DNA from: Bacteriovoracaceae bacterium
GTDB taxonomy: Bacteria > Bdellovibrionota > Bacteriovoracia > Bacteriovoracales > Bacteriovoracaceae
DNA: 64,000 nucleotides
NCBI GenBank assembly: GCA_020630335.1
Contig: JAHDBN010000001.1
Span: 1 to 64,000, forward strand
Reading direction: 5' to 3'
Shown: one piece after another, positions 52,911 through 62,385 of the stretch
How the letters are laid out: every line of letters starts with the position of its first letter
Position numbering within the stretch: the first letter of the stretch is position 1
Notes under the pieces: model-generated
What the model was told of the DNA's origin: nothing
What the model saw: only the letters and a program-made list of their open reading frames with translations
Databases searched by the model: none
Made by a program: the position numbers and the translations under genes

Positions 52911-55900
52911 TTATCTTCTTTCTACACAACCACCAGTTATAGAGTTGAACACAAATCCATCACGACAAACCGATTCATCATCAGCTCCGCCGTCTCTAGA
53001 ACCTCCACTAAGTTCATCATCACTACTACTAGGATCCCTACCATCATCTTCTAGAGGTCTATCATCTTTGCTTTCACAAACCGACTTAGGAGAGATAATT
53101 ACTCCTTCACATACACAAAATAATGTTGTTCCATGAACAAATGTTTGCGATCCAGCTGGGCAATCTCCTCCTCCGCCAGAACCGCCTGATGTTGGAGAAA
53201 GTTCGCCTTCCCCTCCATCTGAGCTTCCTGTTGGAGGGTTATTACACTGACTTGTTACATCTACACAAGCACCTGCATATTGAGCTGCTGCACTTGCTCC
53301 ATTATCTCCCAGTAAAGCTTGAAATGCACTAGCATCTTCTGGAGTTCCGACAGTTCCATCTCCATCAACATCAATAACTGTTACACAACTATTTCCTGCT
53401 AAGTAAGAGTTCACTAAATTCTGATAAGAGTTAAAGTCAGCTTGAGTTAATTCTCCATCATTGTTGTAATCAATATTACAATTAAAAACATCAACATTTA
53501 CATCTGATCCTATTCCATAACCTGTCTCTCCAAGAGAACAATAGTTTTCAGTAAGATTCATAATGTGATCTTCTAATCTGTAACCTAAGTCTTCTTGCAA
53601 GAAAGCAGATAATGTTCTGTCTTTATGAATATGCAAGAAATCATTTTGTTGATTAATTGTAGCAAACGGAATTGGTCCATACTCATTAGTCATTGCAGCA
53701 GAAGTTAAATCTAATCCCGCACTCAAATTAGATGCATGACACCCATTACACGTATTTTTATTATATCTATAAAGAGCAAAATCTCTTTGAGGATAAGGCT
53801 TCCATGTATATTGAGAACCAAGTTTTCTTTTCATTTCCATTGCCCAGTTTGATCCAAGATCATATCCATTCCCCCACGAAAGATCGTTTGAAGGAATAGT
53901 GTATTCCTTAAATGGATCTGCAATATCATTAAACTGAGACCAGTAAGCATTCTTAACATTATTAGAATGTGTTCCACTCATTATTTGTCTATGAGCTCTA
54001 ATTGGAGAAACTGGACTTGGAAAAGTATCCGCTCTATCAGTAGGAGTTAATGGCATTTTTACTCTATTAAATACCGAGCAAGTTCCTGCTGATGGTTTAA
54101 CTTCAAACATTGACCATTTATGATCAGGATCGAAGTCAGCTTCTCTTAAAGTATTAACTCTTACTTGGTCAGGTCTATAACTAAAAGCTGATGATTGAAT
54201 CAAGTTAACTAATTGATCTTTATAATCATTACCTTGTAAACATTTAAGAAGTCCCCAGTTATAATCCCAATTAAAGTCTCCCGTTAAAGGATACTCTAAA
54301 ATCATCATAGAAGGACTTGTAGTTGTTATTGTTTGAGATTGTCCACAAGTAACATTACAACTTGCTCCTCCATATCTTCCGCCGCCACCGCTACAAGAAG
54401 ATGTACAAGAACCATTTATTGTTTCAGTGATCTCATCAAGCCAGAAAATAAATCTAATTTCACCATGAGATATAACATCTCCATTTGAGTTAAACTTCTT
54501 AAGATCAGGTCTATAAATAATTGCTAGTAAATCAAAAGGTGACTGGTTAATATCAAACTTATTACTGGTTCCACCTGTTGTCCCCCAGTTTCTTTGAATC
54601 TGGTCTGCTGTTTTAGGAAGATCTTTAACTATATTATTACTGCCTGGAGTTGTTCCTTTTTTAAATCTATAAGATTCAATATAAGAATTAATTAAATTAT
54701 GCTCACAAAGTAGCGACCTAGGACCAGTTGGTTTCGCAACCTTACTAAATAAAGTTCCAAGATTTAGAACAAGTCCATTATGACCATTTTTTAAAGAGTT
54801 CAAAATATTAGGATCTGTGATAATTAGCGTTTTATCTCTTTCTGCTAAATTGTAAGGTTTTGCCGTTCCATTAGAATCACATAAACAAGAATAATGAGGA
54901 TCATACTGACATCCATCAGTAAGAGTCACATTAGATCCATAATTTGTAACAATATCATCTAGAGTTTGATTATAATTTTCAGCATTCTCATCAGTACAAC
55001 CTGTAAAAGTACAACTTCCATCATCTTGAGTTGCTGCAGGATTATAATTATTAGCTTGAGGCACATTACAACCTAATAATCCTGAACAGTCATTTGAAAT
55101 AATTTGTCCTGTAAATGTAATGCCTCCACTAGATAGACTCGCAAGATAAGACTGAACCATCGTATCAAAGTCTGAATTAAAGTTTCCATACTGAGTTTGA
55201 TTACATCCCTTAAAGATACAACTGCCATCTTCCATAGAATCTTCAACATAGTTCTCAGCTTCTGGGTGGTTACATCCTGGAGGAGTTCCACAATCAGCTG
55301 GCTGAAGTGTTCCATGTCCATAAGCTTCAAAAGCATCTCTTATATCTTGATCATCGTCATAGTTCATTGAACCCGGAACATTACAAGCTGCAAAGACACA
55401 TTCATGATTTGGATCAGCTCCAGCGTTTGGATTATAGTTTTCAGCTTCTTCAACCATACAACCAATAATCTCTCCACAGTTGTGATCATTAACTGCTGTT
55501 CCTGTATAAGTAATTCCAAGACCAGCTAAAGCTGAAATATAAGTATCTATTTCTTGCTGACAAGACTTATCAAAGTTTTCAGTTCCTTGAGTTGCACAAC
55601 AAGAAAAATTACATGTTCCATTCTCTTGAGATCCAGCTTGATAGTTTGAACCGTTACTATCAGCACAACCTAAAACTGCTCCACAATTATGCTCATCATC
55701 CAAAGCTCCTGGTGCTGGCTGTAAACCTAGACTTGCAAGAGTTGCTAAATAATCTGATATTTTTCCTGAACACTCAGAGTCATAATTAACAGTTCCTTGA
55801 GTTCCACAACATTTAATAACACAACTTCCATCTTCTGAATGATTTGGCTGGTAATTACTTGCATCACTATCAGAACAACCAAGTGGTAATCCACAATTAT

Positions 55901-58900
55901 GATTATTATTCACTGTTCCGCTAGGAGTAATTCCTAAAGTAGCAAGCCCCGAGGTATATCCGTCAATAAGACCTTGGCAGTTAGCATCGTAATTTTGAGA
56001 TCCTTGATTTGAACAACACTCTATATTACAACTTCCATCTTCTTGAGAACCAGCTTGATAATTCGTTGATCCTTGATAAGCACATCCAAGAGGAACTCCA
56101 CAATTAAAATTATTATCAATACTCCCTGAACTACTAAGTCCTAAACCTGAAAGTATTGCATTGTATGCATCAATATTAGTTTGGCACTGAGGATCATAAT
56201 TAGACATCCCTTCAGTAGCACAACAACTTATATTACAACTTCCATTTTCTTGGACTCCTGATGTATCATTTGAAGCTGGTCCGTAAGCACATCCAAGAGT
56301 CAATCCACAGTTTGCACTTGTATCAATTGTTCCTGCACCTGTAAGCCCTAAGCCTGAAAGAATCGCATTATAGGCATCTACCGCTTGCTGGCAATTAGCA
56401 TCATAATTTGCTGTTCCTTGAGTTGAACAACAAGAAATATTACAACTTCCATTTTCTTGATGACCTGCTTGGTAATTACTAACCGCTGCATTATTAAAAG
56501 CACATCCTAAAGGTTGGCCACAATTAAAATTGTTATTAATACTTCCTGAACCTGTAAGTCCTAAACCTGATAAAATTGTATTATAAGTATCAATCTTACT
56601 CTGACAATTTGGATCATATCCTGAAGTTCCTTGAGTAGCACAACACTCTATATTACAACTTCCATTTTCTTGAGAACCTGGTTGATAATTTGAAGCATTA
56701 TTATAAGCACATCCTAATGGTTGACCACATGCATGATTTGTATCTATGTTCCCAGAAGGTGCTAAACCTAAAGAAGAAAGTGATCCCGTATAAGAATCTA
56801 CAGTCGTCTGGCAATTTGCATCATAGTTTTGATAACCTTCAGTTGCACAACATTTAATATTACAACTTCCATTCTCTTGAACATTTCCTGAAAAATTATC
56901 AACATATGGACTGTTTAAGTTACATCCTAATACTGGACAATTATTTGCTGTGGTTGAAATGCTCCCTGTAGAACTAAGTCCCATTCCAGCTAATAAGTTT
57001 TGATAAGCACTCTGTGCTGCTAAGCACTGAGTATCTGTTGCAGACTGATCCGATCCAGCTGGACACTTATTACAAATAATATTACAACTTCCATCATCTT
57101 TTTGAGCTGATGGATCATAATTAGACGCTGCCGCACTAGTACAACCTAATTTTGGCCCACAATTATGATTAGCATTTAAAGTTCCCGTAGATCCTAAACC
57201 TAAACCGGAAAGAATGCTATTATAAGTATTGATTTTTCCTTGGCAGCTAGAATCATAATTTTCAAAACCTTGTTGAGCACAACAAGCTATATTACAACTT
57301 CCATTCTCTTGAGAGTTAGCAGCATAATTACTAGCTCCGTTATAAGAGCAACCTAAATCTTGTCCTTGACAAAAATTTGAATTCAATTGCCCAGTTGCAA
57401 CTAATCCCGCTTGCGATAAAAGATTCTGATAGCCAGAAATCATCGACTGACAATTTGGATTATAATCAGATTTACTAGCATCTGAACAACACAAGATATT
57501 ACAACTTCCATTTTCTTGACCTGCTCCAGCAGTTGGATTCATTGCTCCTGGATAAGTACATCCTAAACTTGGTCCACATTGAAAATTATTCACTATAGAA
57601 CCAGTTCCTTGGATTCCCATTGATTGTAATTGAGCCAAGTAAGTATTTATTTTTGACTGACAATTCAGATCATAGTTGGCTTTCCCTGGAGTCGCACAAC
57701 AAGAAATATTACAAGTTCCATTTTCAACGGATCCTGGAATATCATTACTTGCAGGTTCATAAGCACACCCTAGTGGAGCCCCACAGTTAGCATTTGTTAC
57801 TATTGATCCACTAGCACTCAACCCAAGTGCTTGTAAGATTGCTTGGTATTCATTAATCGCTGCTGAACAGTTCGCATCATAGTTTTCATATCCCTGTTGA
57901 GTACAACAACTAATACTACAACTTCCATCTTCTTTTACATTTGGAGCGTAGTTAGAAACATATCCATTATTAAAACTACATCCTGGCACAGGGTAGTTAC
58001 AATTAAACTTATCATCAAAATTCCCAGAAGGAGCTAAACCCTTTTGAGATAGAGTACTTAGATAATCACTAATTACACCCTGACATTGAGGATCATAGTT
58101 TGTTGCATTCGCATCACCACAACATCTAATATTACAACTTCCATCTTCAGCACATAAAGAACAACCACTTCCTCCAGCCATTGGATTAGTTACATAAGGA
58201 GGTTTTTGATAATAACAACCAAACTGCTTTCCACAATTTTTATTATTCTCTAATTTACCTGAAGCTGTTACTCCAAAAACTGTTAATAAATCTTTGTAAG
58301 CATCTATTGTTTCATTACAATATTGATCATAAAATTCATGATTTTCTAAACCACAACATTCAATATTACAGCTTCCATCATCTACTGTTACATTTGGATT
58401 ATAATTCGATGCTGCTGCAGAAGTACAACCTGATGTCCCAGCACAAGTTGAAATCAATTGTCCTGTAAAAGGCTTTCCTCCTAATGAGTTGATATAATTT
58501 CTATAAGCATCATCAAATGATTGTTCATAGTTTGAATAAGTATTTTCATTACAACCTCTAAAAATACATGAACCATCTTCAACTGTTTGAGTAGGATCAT
58601 AATTAGTCACATAAGGACTGTTTAATGTACACCCACCTTTTTGAGTTTTACAAAGAGCATTATTAGAAACAACATCTCCACCATGTTGAGCAACATAAGC
58701 TAAGAAAAATGCATGATCTCCATTAAAATATTCTTGATAATTCTCATCACCACAAACTTCAAATCTACAAGGACCTGGTGTACTACATGCTGGCCCGATA
58801 TAATCTATCGCATCTTGATGACAACATCCTTTACCATATTCTTTTTCAGTTAAACATAAAGCTGAATTTCCTGTAACAACTCCACCGAATTGTGCAGTAT

Positions 58901-59165
58901 AGTGACTATATTCTTCATGTTTTGAAAACTCTACAAAATCAGCAGCAGGACAAGCTTCAAAATTACAAGGGCCTGCGTTTGCCGTCATTACACCAGCAAC
59001 ATAATTACTGGCTTCTGGATGTCTACATGCATCTCCGTAAGCCGGAGGAGTTGGAGTAGAAGAACTATTTCCTGTAATAACATTTGTTGCCTTATCAAAC
59101 AAATGGGAGTTCCCTGAACATCCTGATAAAATAAAAATCGTAATCATTGAGATTAAAATTCGCAT
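52911..59165 (-). CDS. Giant Cys-repeat lipoprotein with CxxCH and EF-hand-like loops
   Basis: A protein of about 2084 aa with lipobox FILSGC (Cys15); the ATG at 59165 is preferred over one 63 bp earlier. From about residue 40 to 1420 it is built of about 20 repeats of roughly 62 residues, typically GC-x4-ASNY-x5-(D/N)GSCNI-x-CC, then NYD-x2-CQ-x2-ID-x-Y, LGL-x2-SG and NCG-x-PLGC. The DDGSC part resembles motifs in large secreted proteins of marine bacteria. Next comes a domain with LLAIIYRPDL, GEIRFIFWLDEI and MMILEYPL, then CNGCH near residue 1805 (possible heme c). EF-hand/dockerin-like loops (DYNNDGELTQADF, DVDGDGTVGTPED) follow near 1900, and an acidic Gly/Ser tail ends it. Function unknown. 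Confidence 0.82.
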   Translation of the reverse strand: MRILISMITIFILSGCSGNSHLFDKATNVITGNSSSTPTPPAYGDACRHPEASNYVAGVMTANAGPCNFEACPAADFVEFSKHEEYSHYTAQFGGVVTGNSALCLTEKEYGKGCCHQDAIDYIGPACSTPGPCRFEVCGDENYQEYFNGDHAFFLAYVAQHGGDVVSNNALCKTQKGGCTLNSPYVTNYDPTQTVEDGSCIFRGCNENTYSNYEQSFDDAYRNYINSLGGKPFTGQLISTCAGTSGCTSAAASNYNPNVTVDDGSCNIECCGLENHEFYDQYCNETIDAYKDLLTVFGVTASGKLENNKNCGKQFGCYYQKPPYVTNPMAGGSGCSLCAEDGSCNIRCCGDANATNYDPQCQGVISDYLSTLSQKGLAPSGNFDDKFNCNYPVPGCSFNNGYVSNYAPNVKEDGSCSISCCTQQGYENYDANCSAAINEYQAILQALGLSASGSIVTNANCGAPLGCAYEPASNDIPGSVENGTCNISCCATPGKANYDLNCQSKINTYLAQLQSMGIQGTGSIVNNFQCGPSLGCTYPGAMNPTAGAGQENGSCNILCCSDASKSDYNPNCQSMISGYQNLLSQAGLVATGQLNSNFCQGQDLGCSYNGASNYAANSQENGSCNIACCAQQGFENYDSSCQGKINTYNSILSGLGLGSTGTLNANHNCGPKLGCTSAAASNYDPSAQKDDGSCNIICNKCPAGSDQSATDTQCLAAQSAYQNLLAGMGLSSTGSISTTANNCPVLGCNLNSPYVDNFSGNVQENGSCNIKCCATEGYQNYDANCQTTVDSYTGSLSSLGLAPSGNIDTNHACGQPLGCAYNNASNYQPGSQENGSCNIECCATQGTSGYDPNCQSKIDTYNTILSGLGLTGSGSINNNFNCGQPLGCAFNNAAVSNYQAGHQENGSCNISCCSTQGTANYDANCQQAVDAYNAILSGLGLTGAGTIDTSANCGLTLGCAYGPASNDTSGVQENGSCNISCCATEGMSNYDPQCQTNIDAYNAILSGLGLSSSGSIDNNFNCGVPLGCAYQGSTNYQAGSQEDGSCNIECCSNQGSQNYDANCQGLIDGYTSGLATLGITPSGTVNNNHNCGLPLGCSDSDASNYQPNHSEDGSCVIKCCGTQGTVNYDSECSGKISDYLATLASLGLQPAPGALDDEHNCGAVLGCADSNGSNYQAGSQENGTCNFSCCATQGTENFDKSCQQEIDTYISALAGLGITYTGTAVNDHNCGEIIGCMVEEAENYNPNAGADPNHECVFAACNVPGSMNYDDDQDIRDAFEAYGHGTLQPADCGTPPGCNHPEAENYVEDSMEDGSCIFKGCNQTQYGNFNSDFDTMVQSYLASLSSGGITFTGQIISNDCSGLLGCNVPQANNYNPAATQDDGSCTFTGCTDENAENYNQTLDDIVTNYGSNVTLTDGCQYDPHYSCLCDSNGTAKPYNLAERDKTLIITDPNILNSLKNGHNGLVLNLGTLFSKVAKPTGPRSLLCEHNLINSYIESYRFKKGTTPGSNNIVKDLPKTADQIQRNWGTTGGTSNKFDINQSPFDLLAIIYRPDLKKFNSNGDVISHGEIRFIFWLDEITETINGSCTSSCSGGGGRYGGASCNVTCGQSQTITTTSPSMMILEYPLTGDFNWDYNWGLLKCLQGNDYKDQLVNLIQSSAFSYRPDQVRVNTLREADFDPDHKWSMFEVKPSAGTCSVFNRVKMPLTPTDRADTFPSPVSPIRAHRQIMSGTHSNNVKNAYWSQFNDIADPFKEYTIPSNDLSWGNGYDLGSNWAMEMKRKLGSQYTWKPYPQRDFALYRYNKNTCNGCHASNLSAGLDLTSAAMTNEYGPIPFATINQQNDFLHIHKDRTLSAFLQEDLGYRLEDHIMNLTENYCSLGETGYGIGSDVNVDVFNCNIDYNNDGELTQADFNSYQNLVNSYLAGNSCVTVIDVDGDGTVGTPEDASAFQALLGDNGASAAAQYAGACVDVTSQCNNPPTGSSDGGEGELSPTSGGSGGGGDCPAGSQTFVHGTTLFCVCEGVIISPKSVCESKDDRPLEDDGRDPSSSDDELSGGSRDGGADDESVCRDGFVFNSITGGCVERR
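54905..59045 (-). repeat. About 20 tandem coding repeats in the giant lipoprotein gene
   Basis: Units of roughly 185 bp repeat, each encoding one Cys-rich module. I count 18 units ending in a GSC/GTC-type motif or its variant and two more diverged GPC units at the start. The central units are the most alike, so unequal crossover could change copy number. Confidence 0.85.
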
Positions 59166-59293
59166 ACGTACAACCTTTCTAGAATTATTATAAATGTCTC
59201 TTGAATTATATCGGAGAAATAGATTCAAAACTTTAGATTAGGAAAAACTGCCTTAAAGTCCTGACTTTTCAATGACTTAGATGTCATTAAAGG

Positions 59294-59325
59294 AAAAAAT
59301 TGCCCGCCTTAAATACAAGGCAATT
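59294..59325 (-). terminator. Rho-independent terminator
   Basis: On the minus strand AATTGCC pairs with GGCAATT, with an inner GCCTT/AAGGC alternative, followed by a T-run. It lies 18 bp after the stop of the barrel-protein gene. Confidence 0.75.
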
Positions 59326-59342
59326 GATCAAAATACTAAGAA

Positions 59343-59906
59343 TTAAAAACCTAGAGAAAGGCCACCTTGAAATACAAATGCTCTGGAATATAAAGATTTA
59401 TTTTCATCATGAAGAACATCATATAATCCTTCAATAGAAAAACCGACTCCTTGCGAACCAGTTCTAAAACCTAATCCTAAAAACCAAGCAGGCGCATCTT
59501 TCTTAGCAGAAACAACCGATCCTATTTTTTGCTTAACCTTCAAAAACTCATATTTTGTCGTGAAATAAAACTGAGGCATAAATTTATAAATCCCAAATGC
59601 TCTAGGCCCAAAAACAGATTGAGAAAATTTAGTAGTTCCTCTTGAATCAGAAGAATAAATATAACTTACACCCAAACCAAGACCTAACTTATTATTTACT
59701 TTATATCCAACACCTGGAGAAATTTGAATTTGCGTTACATCCCCAACATTTAGGCCCACATTTCCATTAAAAAATAATCTATCAGTAAACTTTTCTTTTT
59801 CTTCTTTATGTTCTTTGGGATTTTTCTTAGGTGCAAAAGTATACCTTTTGTTTGCAAGCAAATTGAGCGAAGAGAAAAGAAAGATAAGCATTAATAAATT
59901 TTTCAT
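59343..59906 (-). CDS. Outer-membrane beta-barrel protein
   Basis: A 187-aa exported protein with signal peptide LLMLIFLFSSLNLLA. A Lys/Glu-rich linker (KKNPKEHKEEKEKF) precedes about eight amphipathic strands, for example LFFNGNVGLNVGD, QIQISPGVGYKV, LGLGLGVSYIY, FYFTTKYEFLKV and the C-terminal FVFQGGLSLGF ending in Phe, the usual barrel-assembly signal. Comparable in size to OmpX/OmpW-like barrels. Function unknown. Has its own terminator. Confidence 0.8.
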   Translation of the reverse strand: MKNLLMLIFLFSSLNLLANKRYTFAPKKNPKEHKEEKEKFTDRLFFNGNVGLNVGDVTQIQISPGVGYKVNNKLGLGLGVSYIYSSDSRGTTKFSQSVFGPRAFGIYKFMPQFYFTTKYEFLKVKQKIGSVVSAKKDAPAWFLGLGFRTGSQGVGFSIEGLYDVLHDENKSLYSRAFVFQGGLSLGF

Positions 59907-59975
59907 GTTTTAAGTCTTACAGATTATTTTCTTGAAATCAAAAAGGGACAATTATTCTTGATAATTACGCTCTCA

Positions 59976-60006
59976 AAATAAAAATGCCAGAGACAAGCTC
60001 TGGCAT
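59976..60006 (-). terminator. Rho-independent terminator
   Basis: ATGCCAGAG and CTCTGGCAT form a perfect 9-bp stem with a 5-nt loop, followed on the minus strand by TTTTATTTT. It lies 28 bp after the stop of the peptidoglycan-binding protein. Confidence 0.9.
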
Positions 60007-60034
60007 CTAAATATTATTAATATATTTAGCTTAA

Positions 60035-60994
60035 CTAGATATTAATATTTAACTTATTAAGAGTATCATAAGTAAGTGCTCCAACCGAAAGATTGTTCTT
60101 TCTTTGAAAACTCTTGATTGCTCTAGCAGTATCAGATCCTAAAATACCATCAATTTTTCCTGGGTTAAAACCAGCTGCTTTAAGCGCTTTTTGAACCATT
60201 GTTACATTTGCAGATGTTGCATTTGTTTTACAAAGGATTTGAGCCCATTCAGTTTTTGAAGGAGTGTTAAGAACTCTTTTAGTAATTTCTTTAAACTTTG
60301 CAGCAGTTGTTATCGGCTCTTTTCTTGCTGGTTCTAAAAGTTTTTTCACTCTCATAGTTTTTGTTTTAGCAGGAATAGTTTTCTTATCAACTCTTGAAGG
60401 AGTATCTACAACTTTTTTTCTAACTGTCTTATAAACAGCTGGGATTTCAATTTCTTTAACACCAGCTTCAACATCCATAACTGTTTCTTTTACAGTTTTA
60501 TAAACAGCAGGCTTAGTTACTAAACATAAAACACCATCAGTATTTGAGTGATCAAGAGCTCCTGATTCACCTTTCTTCCAAACTTTTGTTTCAGGCTTAA
60601 CCATAATCTTTTTAGTAACTGTCTTGTACTTAGGTGAAGTCTTAACAAGCTTAACACCAGCTTCTTTAACTAATACTTTTTCTTCTACATACTTGTATGT
60701 AGCTGGAATTACTTTTAGGACTTCTTTTGCTTCTTCAACCGTTACAGTTTCATTAACAAATCCATACTTAGGTGCAACTGTTTTGTAAGTAGTTGTTTCA
60801 GGCTTAATCATAACTTTTTCAGTAGTCGTCTCGTATTTTGCTGGAGTAATAACTTTTGCAAAACACTGGCCTGGTTGAGCGTTTGTAGGAATATCGTTGT
60901 TTCCAAGATTCCCAGTAGTAACGACTGTTTCTGTATTATTAGTGTCTGCGAAAACACCTACAGAAACTAATAATGTCATAAGAATAACTTTCAT
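60035..60994 (-). CDS. Exported repeat protein with C-terminal peptidoglycan-binding domain
   Basis: A 319-aa exported protein with a short signal peptide (VILMTLLVSVGVFA). Residues of about 45-250 are imperfect repeats of about 22 residues, of the form P-x-(K/T)YK-x-V-x-EKV-x-VK (ITPAKYETTTEKVMIKPE, IPATYKYVEEKVLVKEAG, SPKYKTVTKKIMVKPE). The last 60 residues are a PG_binding_1 domain (VQKALKAAGFNPGKIDGILGSDTARAIKSFQRKNNL). It probably sits on peptidoglycan in the periplasm. AAAGGAG precedes the ATG. The repeats may be extended binding sites. Confidence 0.85.
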   Translation of the reverse strand: MKVILMTLLVSVGVFADTNNTETVVTTGNLGNNDIPTNAQPGQCFAKVITPAKYETTTEKVMIKPETTTYKTVAPKYGFVNETVTVEEAKEVLKVIPATYKYVEEKVLVKEAGVKLVKTSPKYKTVTKKIMVKPETKVWKKGESGALDHSNTDGVLCLVTKPAVYKTVKETVMDVEAGVKEIEIPAVYKTVRKKVVDTPSRVDKKTIPAKTKTMRVKKLLEPARKEPITTAAKFKEITKRVLNTPSKTEWAQILCKTNATSANVTMVQKALKAAGFNPGKIDGILGSDTARAIKSFQRKNNLSVGALTYDTLNKLNINI

Positions 60995-61119
60995 TTGTTT
61001 CTCCTTTAAATGATCTCATAATGAGTTTGTTGAATGTTAGATCATCCGATCAGTATTATCAACTTTAAAGGATTAAACAAAATGTATATGTATTTTTTTG
61101 TCACATAATACGCATAGCG

Positions 61120-62346
61120 CTAATCAAGACTGTTTTTAATTTCTTCTAATTCTTTGGAGATAAGTTTTTCAGAGATTTCAGGAACAACTTTCCAGACTTC
61201 TTTGACCAAATCTTCTTTTAGTAAATCTTTAGTTATCTCTGAAATATTATTAGTAAGCTCACTTCTCAGATCATCAAAAAATTTTTCTTTAAACTCGTTA
61301 ATTAAATCTTTTTTCAACTCTTCTCTAAGTTCTTTAAGATCTACTTCCTTTGATACGTCTGCTTCGACGATCTTCTTATTTTCTCCTAACTCTTTTGGAA
61401 CACTCAAAAAAGTTCTTGTATTCTCATCCCATAAATCAGTTTCAAGTTCTTCTAGAATTTCTTTTTTAAGGTTTTCCAGCTTCCTTTCATCTTCTTTTGG
61501 ATCTAATTTTTCAACTTTCAAATCTTCTACGCTTAATTCAGTAACAAGACTTGTATCTATTCCCGCGGGAATCTCTGCGGGGTATTCAAGATCATCAAAG
61601 GATGGAAGTTGGGAAGGAAGATCCTCTTTAATCTCTTCCTCTAAAATATCTGGCAAAGCAATATTAGCATCATTGCTCTCCACCGATCCCGAAACTTCTT
61701 CAATCAAATTAGGGAGTTGTGGTGTGAGATCATCTTCAACAATCTGCTCTGGTAAACTCTCAGGGAGATCTTTTTCAATAATTTCAGGCAATCCCAAAAT
61801 GCTATCCTCATCATAAGATGGGTTTAAACTTTCAGGCTCTTTATCAATAATTGAAGGAAGATCTACTCCCCAATCCTCTTCAGTTTCTCTATTATCTAAC
61901 GGAAAAGCTTTTTCCAAATCCTCTACTACAGGAACTTTTGTATCTTCAACAAAGCCAGGTAGAGTTTTTTCTTTAGAGTTCGATTCTATATTTATAACTT
62001 CATCATAGATTTTTAAAAATTTTTCAGCATCAAAAGGCTTAAAAATATAATTCTCTATAAAATTATTCTCTACTTTGTTTTCATCAACTGTATCAAAAGT
62101 TCCAAAAAGCATAATAATTTTAATATTGGCTTTACTCTTAATTATATTTGCAAGGTCATAGCCATCTTTATTTTCGCTCAAGCTAAAATCTAAAAAAACT
62201 AAATCTCCTCCTGAACTTGATAATGTATCAAAAAGTTCTATTTCACTTGAACACGATTCAATTTCACACTTTCTTTCATCAAGAATAATTTCAACTACTT
62301 TTTGAATGTTCTTGCTATCATCTGCAATTATTACTTTATGAGTCAT
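61120..62346 (-). CDS. Receiver-domain protein with long acidic repeat linker
   Basis: A 408-aa response-regulator-like protein with no DNA-binding domain. The receiver (1-120) has the acidic pair D9/D10, phospho-acceptor D53 in VFLDFS, T83 and K103 in IFKPFD. Residues 130-280 are an acidic linker with recurring LP-x-(I/L)-(I/E)E (LPSIIDKE, LPEIIEKD, LPNLIEEV, LPDILEEE). The C-terminus is helical and ends LVKEVWKVVPEISEKLISKELEEIK, a block seen in deltaproteobacterial receiver proteins. The layout recalls RomR-type polarity proteins, but identity is not shown. It follows a PP2C gene by 39 bp. Confidence 0.8.
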   Translation of the reverse strand: MTHKVIIADDSKNIQKVVEIILDERKCEIESCSSEIELFDTLSSSGGDLVFLDFSLSENKDGYDLANIIKSKANIKIIMLFGTFDTVDENKVENNFIENYIFKPFDAEKFLKIYDEVINIESNSKEKTLPGFVEDTKVPVVEDLEKAFPLDNRETEEDWGVDLPSIIDKEPESLNPSYDEDSILGLPEIIEKDLPESLPEQIVEDDLTPQLPNLIEEVSGSVESNDANIALPDILEEEIKEDLPSQLPSFDDLEYPAEIPAGIDTSLVTELSVEDLKVEKLDPKEDERKLENLKKEILEELETDLWDENTRTFLSVPKELGENKKIVEADVSKEVDLKELREELKKDLINEFKEKFFDDLRSELTNNISEITKDLLKEDLVKEVWKVVPEISEKLISKELEEIKNSLD

Positions 62347-62385
62347 TACCTAAGTATAAAATTTATTCATTTCTATTGTAAATTA

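Noticed and set aside
55073-55336. Alternative minus-strand frame inside the giant gene
   Set aside because: It is an out-of-frame shadow within repeat-encoding sequence with no start signals.
52911-59165. CRISPR array or DNA satellite
   Set aside because: The periodicity is in-frame coding repetition with conserved cysteines, not short identical DNA repeats with unique spacers.
61154-61816. 220-codon Ser-rich frame on plus
   Set aside because: It is the antisense shadow of the acidic receiver protein; the receiver motifs, start and operon context support the minus-strand gene.
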